A stretch of DNA of 5,154 nt, taken from NCBI GenBank assembly GCA_025996695.1, contig BNTP01000169.1, positions 1 through 5,154 on the forward strand, given 5' to 3'. The DNA comes from Bacteroidia bacterium (GTDB lineage: Bacteria > Bacteroidota > Bacteroidia > Bacteroidales > Azobacteroidaceae). Both the position numbers and the translations under genes were made by a program. Within the stretch, counting starts at the first letter, position 1. Each line of letters starts with the position of its first letter. The notes under the pieces are model-generated. The model was given only the letters and a program-made list of their open reading frames with translations, was not told the DNA's origin and ran no database searches. Shown here in pieces: positions 1-5,154 of this stretch.

Positions 1-1
1 C

Positions 2-1036
2 GACCCGGGCTATCGCTTTGTGAACTGGACGGACGACACAGGTGTAGTTTCCACAAATGTAACTTACGCTTCTACTATGCCAGCTGAAAATTTGAATTTG
101 ACGGCCAATTTTCAACATGTGTATGCGTTCAGCACAAGTGCGAATCCAAGTGCGGGCGGAACTATCACAGGAACAGCCAACGGCAATTTTGACGCAGGCA
201 CAAGCATTTCGGTGACGGCAAATGTTGCCTCAGGATACCGCTTTGATAATTGGACAGACAGCGACGGCGGATCCACGACAAATGTAACTTACACCAATTC
301 AATGCCTGCTCATGATCTGACAGTAACCGCGAATTTCACCCAATTGGTGTCTTTCGTGAGGTCTGCGGCTACCGGAGGCACTATTGACGACGCTCTAAGT
401 ACTCCTAGCGGCGATGTGCCGGATGGAGACCTTATCACAGTTTTCGCCATTGCAAACACGGGCTACGAGTTTGTGAATTGGACAGACGGCGCCGGAGGTT
501 CATCTACGGATAATCCGTATAACACGACCATGCCAACCGGCGGTTTGTCTTTGACGGCCAACTTCAATCAACTTTCCTATCCTTTCAATGTGGCGGCCGG
601 AACAGGCGGTTCTATTGATGCAGGAAGTACGGCAGACGGCAGTTCTTTGGTTTATGGTGCAAGCATTACGGTGACGGCAACACCCAACACGGGTTACGCG
701 TTTGTGAATTGGACAGACGGCAATGGAGGTACGTTTACGGCAAATCCGTATACCCCTACCATGCCTGCAGAGGCTCTATCATTGACGGCCAATTTCACTC
801 CTAGTGTTGCACCTGTTTATACGTTCAGTAAATCTGCAAACACGGGTGGATATATTGCCGGAACAGCTAGCGGCAACATCGCGGTCGGCTCAACGGTTTC
901 GGTTCAAGCGGCTCCACGTTCAGGATATATCTTTAAGAATTGGACTAACGGTAGCGGGACGGTAGTTTCGACAAATGACTCTTACACGGTTGTGCCGAGC
1001 GGCAATTTGGCTTTGACCGCGAATTTCACTCCGGTT
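2..1036 (+). repeat. A-type InlB-B-like repeat units (one partial, four full)
   Basis: Unit boundaries, taken at the Y/V/S-x-F that opens each unit, are: partial unit 2-121, then 122-346 (75 aa), 347-574 (76 aa), 575-817 (81 aa) and 818-1036 (73 aa). After the NWT core these units have a short D/N-G-x-G turn, then S/T-T-N-x-Y and usually MPA/MPT, and end in L-T-A-N-F. The unit at 575-817 has a short extra linker (SVAP) before the next repeat. Similarity persists at DNA level: a 21-nt block encoding FVNWTDG is identical at 470-490 and 701-721. This suggests recent duplication or recombination among neighbouring units. Confidence 0.85.
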
Positions 1037-1741
1037 TATGAGTTCACAAAATCCGTGGGCTTGGGAGGAGTTACAAATGCATCAACTCCGAATGGTCAGT
1101 ATGTGGCCGGCACATCAATTACGGTGGCTGCCGTTCCAAGCACTAATTATATATTTTCTCGTTGGACTGCTACCGGAGCACCCGCCGGATTTAATGTAAA
1201 TAATGCGGCTTCGCAAACATTCAATATGCCGACAAGTGCGGTGACTTTGAAAGCAAACTTTACACGGGTTTATGCCTTTAGTAACTCTGCGGGTGCAGGA
1301 GGATCTGTTTCAGGAACGGGCAACGGCAATTTGCAAGCCAACGCTTCTGTTTCTGTGACGGCAACGCCAAGTTCGGGATATGCCTTTAAGAATTGGACGG
1401 TTGTTGGCACTACACCTGCGGGATTTGATGTGAATGCTGCGACTCAAACATTTGCAATGCCGGAAAGTGCTTTGACTTTGAAAGCGAATTTCGTCAGAAC
1501 TTATGCTTTCAGTACCACTGTCGGTACAGGTGGAACTGTGTACACCACAAGCGCGAATGCGTCTTTGGTGGCCGGCACGGTAATAACCGTAGCGGCAATT
1601 CCTAATGCCGGTTATGTCTTTACCAATTGGACGGTCACCGGGACTACGCCCGCAGGATTTGATGTGAACAAAGGGATAAATCAAACATTCACGATGCCTG
1701 ACGGAGGTGTGACTTTGAAAGCGAACTTCAATAGTTTGTAA
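2..1741 (+). CDS. Divergent InlB-B-type repeat surface/secreted protein, 5'-truncated by the window edge
   Basis: This is the 3' end of a longer gene. The reading frame is open from base 2, and the six codons before the first possible start (GTG at 20) encode DPGYRF. These match the GYxFxNWT core of the later repeats, so the GTG is an internal valine codon. The visible part is one partial and seven complete beta-rich repeats, each with the pattern Y-x-F, GG, G-x-x-V/I-x-V, GYxFxNWT, MP and L-x-A-N-F. This is the signature of the divergent InlB B-repeat family, found in extracellular and cell-surface proteins as stalk or adhesion modules. There is no cysteine in the visible 573 residues and no lysine in the first 270, which fits an exported acidic protein. 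The chain ends on a repeat (KANFNSL). I see no LPxTG motif, membrane segment or recognisable type IX secretion C-terminal domain, so the export and anchoring signals must be upstream. Substrate or ligand is unknown. The family call is fairly sure; the function is not. Confidence 0.85.
   Translation, partial: DPGYRFVNWTDDTGVVSTNVTYASTMPAENLNLTANFQHVYAFSTSANPSAGGTITGTANGNFDAGTSISVTANVASGYRFDNWTDSDGGSTTNVTYTNSMPAHDLTVTANFTQLVSFVRSAATGGTIDDALSTPSGDVPDGDLITVFAIANTGYEFVNWTDGAGGSSTDNPYNTTMPTGGLSLTANFNQLSYPFNVAAGTGGSIDAGSTADGSSLVYGASITVTATPNTGYAFVNWTDGNGGTFTANPYTPTMPAEALSLTANFTPSVAPVYTFSKSANTGGYIAGTASGNIAVGSTVSVQAAPRSGYIFKNWTNGSGTVVSTNDSYTVVPSGNLALTANFTPVYEFTKSVGLGGVTNASTPNGQYVAGTSITVAAVPSTNYIFSRWTATGAPAGFNVNNAASQTFNMPTSAVTLKANFTRVYAFSNSAGAGGSVSGTGNGNLQANASVSVTATPSSGYAFKNWTVVGTTPAGFDVNAATQTFAMPESALTLKANFVRTYAFSTTVGTGGTVYTTSANASLVAGTVITVAAIPNAGYVFTNWTVTGTTPAGFDVNKGINQTFTMPDGGVTLKANFNSL
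1037..1738 (+). repeat. B-type InlB-B-like repeat units (three full, C-terminal)
   Basis: The last three units lie at 1037-1270 (78 aa), 1271-1501 (77 aa) and 1502-1738 (79 aa). They share the A-type start and GYxFxxWT core, but the turn after WT is replaced by a longer G-T/A-x-P-AGF-N/D-VN segment, followed by QTFxMP and L-K-A-N-F instead of LTANF. The first of the three is the most divergent (NYIFSRWT). The change is abrupt at 1037, so the array has two blocks rather than a gradient. The stop codon directly follows the last unit. Confidence 0.85.
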
Positions 1742-1744
1742 AAG

Positions 1745-4693
1745 CTACGGTTTTTCTACAACTCCCAAATTTTTTCTGCCGGCAATCTTAATGATTGCCG
1801 GCTGTGTAAAACGTACATGGCGCAAAAAAGCCGTTTCGCTCACCGCAGGTTGCGCATTGAGATAGGCCTCGTCAAAAAAGCCATCGTCAAGGAAAGGATT
1901 AATCGTGAAATAGCCTACACCGAACGAGGTCAAATTTTGAAAAAAATGCGTGCCTTGGCTGGGTTCGATACGGTAATTTTCCAAACCGGATTCCACGATA
2001 AGACGCGCATTGGATATTTGCGACCACTTGACAGGAATGCCCAAACTGGGATCTGAACTCCCCCAACGACCCGGAGCTATTAGCACGTAATTGCGCCCTT
2101 CATCTACTAATTGCCGGTTCAACGCCTCTATCTCCGGTACCATTTTTTCGTTGTTGGAGGAGTTAAAAGTCGCCGTTTTGACATACACTACATCGTAAAT
2201 GTCGTTGTAAATGCCATGCCCGAGTGCTTTGTTGGACGACAAAAGTAGATTTTCCGCAGGGATGTTTGTCAAATCGTCTTCCATCAGCATTTTGTTGTCC
2301 ACAATCGGACGAATTTGCAACAGGTAAAACACATTTTTACTGACGGCAAACTCGATTTCCACCGGACGTCCCATCTCTTTTTGTCCTAATGTCAAGACAT
2401 AGCTCAAAATTTTCGCCAATGGGAACGACTCGTTTTGTAAAGCGTTGGCAAAAGTGATGACATACCGCTTGTAATCAGGGTAATACCCATCCATAAGTGT
2501 TTGATCATTAGCGTCATAAGTCGACGCCAACGGCTGGAGCGTGCCGTCTTTCTCGGCATCTTTGATAGACAAGGTCAAATAATTGTAGGCATCATCGGTC
2601 GACAAAACATCGGTCGACAAAGCTTTCAAATTCAGCGCGTAAAACTGTTTTTGCGTGTCTTTGAGTGCTAATTCGAGCGTGCTGGTCTGCAAAATTTTGT
2701 GCGGATGTTTAGGCGAAAAACGGAGCGTGACGCCGCCGTCGACAATGTATTTGCCCAATCCCAAAGCCACATTGACAATGCCCTCGCCGGGTTTTTCTTC
2801 ATTTACGGGGTAAAAATTCAGCGAGCGAGCGACGCCGGAATAGTCGGGATAAAAACGGTCGTCATGGTAGGCTCCGACCACTTCCTGCAAAACAATTGCC
2901 ATTTTTTCCTGGTCAATCAAATTTTGCGTAGCAGTCATATAAGCTTTACTGTCTTTGAAAAAGACCGACGCGTACACGCCCTTGATGGCATCGCCAATCC
3001 ATCTTAACATCTCGTGAGGATTGTCCATTTGCGGCACCATATAGGTGCTGTATATCCCTGCAAATGGCTGATAATGAGCATCTTCCAACAAGCTTGACGA
3101 ACGCACGGCAATGGGAGTCTTGACCACATCGAAAAACACGAGCAAATCGTCCACCAAGCGTTTGGGCAACACCGCATCCAAAAAATGATTCAAAATTTTC
3201 TGATCAGGCAAATCCTGCAACGCAATTTCATAGAGGTTGTTGTGCTCCATAAATTCATCGAAAATATCCGTCGTCAGCACCACCGTTTTCGGTAGTCGAA
3301 TGATGGCTTCAGCGAATTTTTTTTCCCAATCAGACGTATGACGTTTAATCATCTGCCCCAAAAACGCCAGTCCACGCCCCTTGCCGCCCAACGAATCCTC
3401 GCCAATGCGTGCAAAATTGGAATATTCGTCGAATCGGTCTTTTTCAAACACCGCCACAACTCCCGCGTTTTTCATTTTGCGATAGCTGACAATCGCTTCA
3501 AAAATCACCTGACGCGCCTCTTTCATGTCTTTGTAATCCGACACGTCGATGTCTTTCAAAAAATCGGCAATCGGAAAAATCGCCCGTGAATAGAAAAAAC
3601 GCGAAAAATGGTTGTTCGACAAATGGTAAATCAACGAATCTTCCGGAATATCAAAAATTTTAATCTGCAAATCCTTCAAATCGGTCACCCGCATCACTTC
3701 CTGTCTGGTCGTCGGATTGATAATGATAAAATCGCCAAAACCGAAATTATTGGACACTTCTTTGCGCAAATCCTGCGGAAAAGTTTTGGAAGTTTTCCAC
3801 ACAAAACTGCTTCCCAGCTCGTCAGCGTATGTTTTATTGCTTGCATCGGACGAATTAAACACGATGGGCACGAACCGGTCTTCGTTGCGCACTTTGCAGC
3901 CAAATTTGTAACCGGCGTATTCGTCTTTTTGCCCTTGCCGATTGAAACTCATGTCAGAAATAATTCCAAGCATGTTGTGCTTGTATTTGTCGTATAGCTG
4001 CTCGGCTTCTTCGTAGGTGCGTGCCAACAAGATTTTGGGACGTCCACGCATCCGCAACGTCTGCTGGTGGGCATTCAAGGCTTCTTTCGCAAATTCGCGC
4101 GACTGCCGCAAAACGAATTTATACAATAAGGGTAAAGCCGACGAAATAAATCGAACCGAATCTTCGACCAGCAAAATGGTCTGCACGCCCACAGAATCAA
4201 CATCGTCGTCCACATTCATGCGGTCTTCCAGCAATTTAATCATCGCCAAAAGCAACTCGGCATTGCCCAGCCAACTAAATACATAGTCGATAGCGGACAC
4301 ATCTTCGGTTGCCAAACGGCGCGAAACCTCCTTGAAAAACGGCGTGAGCACGATAATCGGAATGTCGGCATACAGCGATTTGATATGATTGGCAGTCGCA
4401 AACGTGTCGGCATTATCCATATTCGGCATACAAATAACCAACTCGAAGTGGATATTTTCCAATGCCTTAATGGCTTCTTCCTCCGTCGCCACTTGCGTAA
4501 AACGAGGAGGATAGCGCAACCCCAGCGAAGTGTATTCGTTAAAAAGTTGTTCATCAATGCGGCCATCGTCCTCCAACATAAACGCATCGTAGCGCGTCGC
4601 AATCAGCAACACATTAAAAATTCGCTTGTTCATCAGTTGCGCGAAAGACGTGTCGCGCAACACTAAGCGTTTCATATCAATAATTCTTTCCAT
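1745..4693 (-). CDS. Receiver-receiver-PPDK_N ATP-grasp fusion protein (PEP/pyruvate-binding domain protein), no recognisable His-swivel domain
   Basis: This is a complete 982-aa protein, probably cytoplasmic; I see no signal peptide or membrane helix. Residues about 25-158 form a receiver-like fold without a usual phospho-acceptor. Residues about 171-318 form a second receiver with ILLVEDS (E177, D178), SDM (D247) and WKTSK (K300). A linker follows to about 430. Residues about 431-799 are the ATP-grasp domain of pyruvate phosphate dikinase and PEP synthase: GEDSLGGKGRGLAFL, RSSSLLED (531-538), ALGLG and VEIEFA, with E781, Q793 and R795 in QIRP. These match the spacing of E323, Q335 and R337 of clostridial PPDK. 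The rest (801-982) contains APGRWGSSDP and EPSQGTHFFQN and lacks the GG-x-T-S/C-H-A phosphohistidine motif and the PEP-binding barrel, so conventional PEP synthase or PPDK activity is unlikely. Annotation pipelines would probably name it PEP synthase, which I consider misleading. The ATG at 4693 gives the longest frame. A second ATG at 4675 (MKRLVLRD) has a GGAAAG about 10 nt before it and is a real alternative. It is transcribed alone, convergent with the repeat gene. Confidence 0.88.
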   Translation of the reverse strand: MERIIDMKRLVLRDTSFAQLMNKRIFNVLLIATRYDAFMLEDDGRIDEQLFNEYTSLGLRYPPRFTQVATEEEAIKALENIHFELVICMPNMDNADTFATANHIKSLYADIPIIVLTPFFKEVSRRLATEDVSAIDYVFSWLGNAELLLAMIKLLEDRMNVDDDVDSVGVQTILLVEDSVRFISSALPLLYKFVLRQSREFAKEALNAHQQTLRMRGRPKILLARTYEEAEQLYDKYKHNMLGIISDMSFNRQGQKDEYAGYKFGCKVRNEDRFVPIVFNSSDASNKTYADELGSSFVWKTSKTFPQDLRKEVSNNFGFGDFIIINPTTRQEVMRVTDLKDLQIKIFDIPEDSLIYHLSNNHFSRFFYSRAIFPIADFLKDIDVSDYKDMKEARQVIFEAIVSYRKMKNAGVVAVFEKDRFDEYSNFARIGEDSLGGKGRGLAFLGQMIKRHTSDWEKKFAEAIIRLPKTVVLTTDIFDEFMEHNNLYEIALQDLPDQKILNHFLDAVLPKRLVDDLLVFFDVVKTPIAVRSSSLLEDAHYQPFAGIYSTYMVPQMDNPHEMLRWIGDAIKGVYASVFFKDSKAYMTATQNLIDQEKMAIVLQEVVGAYHDDRFYPDYSGVARSLNFYPVNEEKPGEGIVNVALGLGKYIVDGGVTLRFSPKHPHKILQTSTLELALKDTQKQFYALNLKALSTDVLSTDDAYNYLTLSIKDAEKDGTLQPLASTYDANDQTLMDGYYPDYKRYVITFANALQNESFPLAKILSYVLTLGQKEMGRPVEIEFAVSKNVFYLLQIRPIVDNKMLMEDDLTNIPAENLLLSSNKALGHGIYNDIYDVVYVKTATFNSSNNEKMVPEIEALNRQLVDEGRNYVLIAPGRWGSSDPSLGIPVKWSQISNARLIVESGLENYRIEPSQGTHFFQNLTSFGVGYFTINPFLDDGFFDEAYLNAQPAVSETAFLRHVRFTQPAIIKIAGRKNLGVVEKP
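1778..1802. repeat. Perfect 10-bp inverted repeat inside the 3' end of the ATP-grasp gene
   Basis: GCCGGCAATC (1778-1787) and GATTGCCGGC (1793-1802) are perfectly complementary around a 5-nt loop (TTAAT). On the minus strand the repeat encodes PAIIKIAG near the C-terminus. It lies 37 nt downstream of the repeat gene's stop codon on the plus strand. Neither strand has a U-run directly after the hairpin (plus: TGTGTAAAA; minus: AGAAAAAATTT), so it is not a standard intrinsic terminator. It could still pause RNA polymerase or protect the 3' end of either convergent transcript. Confidence 0.6.
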
Positions 4694-4709
4694 TTGCTTT
4701 TTATTGGGA

Positions 4710-4717
4710 CAAATTTA
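4710..4717 (-). promoter_or_regulatory. Candidate Bacteroidota -7 element for the minus-strand gene
   Basis: On the minus strand this reads TAAATTTG, an exact fit to TAnnTTTG. There is no good TTTG about 20 nt further upstream. Initiation about 5 nt downstream would give a leader of about 12 nt to the ATG at 4693, or about 30 nt to the ATG at 4675. The longer leader slightly favours the second start. The sequence is AT-rich, so the match is only moderately informative. Confidence 0.4.
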
Positions 4718-4768
4718 CAAAATATTTTTTACTTTTTGATAATTTATTGAAAAATTTTGCTGCAATCG

Positions 4769-4798
4769 TTTGAAAATTCAAAAAAAGCTGTACCTTTG
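4769..4798 (+). promoter_or_regulatory. Bacteroidota-type promoter (TTTG, 18-nt spacer, TACCTTTG) facing the intron
   Basis: TTTG at 4769-4772 and TACCTTTG at 4791-4798 match the Bacteroidota housekeeping -33 (TTTG) and -7 (TAnnTTTG) elements with a spacer close to the usual length. Initiation would fall around 4802-4806, just before the proposed intron start at 4808. It either belonged to the gene the intron interrupted or now drives the intron itself. Confidence 0.6.
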
Positions 4799-4807
4799 CG
4801 GTATTAT

Positions 4808-5154
4808 GTGCGACAAGCCGTCGTCGAAACAATTGTTCAGCAAGCGAGACTGAACCTATTATTCCGTTAATAGTAGCCTAAAGAGGCGTGCGACCGGAGT
4901 AATCCGGTGGTGCGAAGTCCTCTTGACAAAGTCCCTGTTAAAACAAGGAGGATGAACCGTGAGGGGATACAACTACTGCCAGCATCAGGCGGTTAAGGGG
5001 CAAGGCTTTCCGGTAAGAACAACGTATGTGAATCGCTGCACTATCGTGACAAAGAAAAGGCTAAAGGTGCTGACAAGCCTTGACCAAAAGGGTAAGCAGC
5101 CGGTTATTCCTCTATTGTTGGGGAATACACGGACAAAGCGCTGCCGGTAGAAAG
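4808..5154 (+). mobile_element. Group II intron, 5' part (domain I), truncated by the window edge
   Basis: The stretch begins GTGCGACAAG, which fits the group II 5' splice consensus GUGYG and resembles the opening of chloroplast-like introns. It then folds into a chain of short perfect helices: GTTCAG/CTGAAC (4835-4840/4850-4855), CTATTA/TAATAG (4856-4861/4868-4873), GCCT/AGGC (4876-4879/4884-4887), ACCGGA/TCCGGT capped by GTAA (4893-4908), ACTGCC/GGCGGT with one G-U pair (4975-4980/4988-4993), a long-range CAAGGCTT/AAGCCTTG helix (5001-5008/5075-5082), and TATTCC/GGAATA with an 11-nt loop (5105-5110/5122-5127). The last has the shape and offset expected of an exon-binding-site hairpin. No convincing protein is encoded here. 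The maturase, domains V and VI and the 3' end would lie beyond 5154. A second GTGCGAC at 4888, directly followed by a hairpin, is an alternative 5' end. I did not find a clear exon-intron (IBS1-EBS1) pairing for either start. The structured RNA is clear; the intron identification is likely; the subclass is a guess. Confidence 0.72.
4893..4908 (+). other. GNRA-tetraloop hairpin in the intron's domain I
   Basis: ACCGGA and TCCGGT form a perfect 6-bp stem closed by GTAA, a GNRA tetraloop. Group II introns use such a hairpin in domain I for a long-range tertiary contact. It is flanked on both sides by GTGCGA (4888-4893 and 4910-4915), giving three GTGCGA copies with the one at 4808. Assignment to a named subdomain is inference. 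Confidence 0.6.

Larger units (their letters stand above)
4694..4807. other. AT-rich intergenic region between the minus-strand gene and the intron
   Basis: These 114 nt contain no coding potential that I can see. They hold one promoter candidate on each strand and an inverted repeat TTTGAA-AA-TTCAAA (4769-4782) that overlaps the plus-strand -33 element. In such AT-rich sequence that inverted repeat could be chance. No transcription-factor site is recognisable. Confidence 0.6.

Noticed and set aside
20..22. GTG as the start codon of the repeat gene
   Set aside because: The preceding in-frame codons (DPGYRF) continue the repeat consensus, so the gene starts upstream of the window.
1310..1684. 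Minus-strand open frame of 124 codons within the repeat gene
   Set aside because: It is a shadow of the repeats: its own sequence is periodic because the opposite strand is, and it is rich in Cys, Arg and Ser, unlike a folded protein.
1778..1802. Inverted repeat as an intrinsic terminator
   Set aside because: The stem is good, but neither strand has a U-tract after it; the T-rich run at 1769-1775 precedes the hairpin on the plus strand.
4240..4602. Minus-strand open frame of 120 codons in a different frame of the ATP-grasp gene
   Set aside because: It overlaps the well-supported first receiver domain and has a low-quality composition rich in Trp and Arg.
1745..4693. Naming the minus-strand gene ppsA or ppdK
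   Set aside because: Only the ATP-grasp domain is shared; the phosphohistidine and PEP/pyruvate-binding domains that define these enzymes are not visible.
4881..4924. AAGAGG (4881-4886) with CCTCTT (4919-4924) as an IBS1-EBS1 pairing for an intron starting at 4888
   Set aside because: The pairing is one base away from the junction, and the partner would be only about 31 nt into the intron, far too early for EBS1; the two segments are more likely part of a local fold or a coincidence.
4959..5150. Plus-strand open frame of 63 codons (starting MRGYNYC)
   Set aside because: It lies inside the structured intron domain I, has no recognisable similarity or composition of a real protein, and its codons coincide with paired RNA segments.

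Overview
The window most likely comes from a member of the Bacteroidota. Three things point that way. Upstream of the right-hand element is a near-consensus Bacteroidota promoter (TTTG, an 18-nt spacer, then TACCTTTG, fitting TAnnTTTG). The leader of the long minus-strand gene is AT-rich and has no Shine-Dalgarno sequence at its first ATG. That gene also has an architecture (two receiver-like domains fused to a pyruvate-phosphate-dikinase ATP-grasp domain) that I associate with this phylum. I cannot place the organism more finely, and a related phylum is not excluded.

Layout. (1) Positions 2-1741, plus strand: the 3' part of a gene for a cysteine-free surface or secreted protein. The visible part consists only of divergent InlB-B-type beta repeats: one partial unit and seven full units of 73-81 residues, in two subtypes. 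The gene runs off the left edge, so the signal peptide and any N-terminal functional domain are not visible. (2) Positions 1745-4693, minus strand: a complete 982-residue protein. It has a degenerate receiver domain, a better-preserved receiver domain, a family-specific linker, a PPDK/PEP-synthase-type ATP-grasp domain, and a C-terminal domain that is neither the phosphohistidine swivel domain nor the PEP/pyruvate barrel. It faces gene 1 tail to tail with 3 nt between the stop codons, and its last codons contain a perfect 10-bp inverted repeat. (3) Positions 4694-4807: an AT-rich intergenic region with a promoter candidate on each strand. (4) Positions 4808-5154, plus strand: a densely structured non-coding stretch beginning GTGCGAC. 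I read it as domain I of a group II intron running off the right edge. Its reverse transcriptase/maturase gene would be expected beyond the window.

The parts look functionally independent: a surface protein, a probable cytoplasmic ATP-binding signalling or metabolic protein, and a retroelement. The two points most worth following are the minus-strand protein, which keeps the ATP-site residues of PPDK but has lost the recognisable phosphotransfer modules, and the position of the intron start, 9 nt downstream of a promoter -7 element, which leaves almost no 5' exon for a transcript from that promoter.
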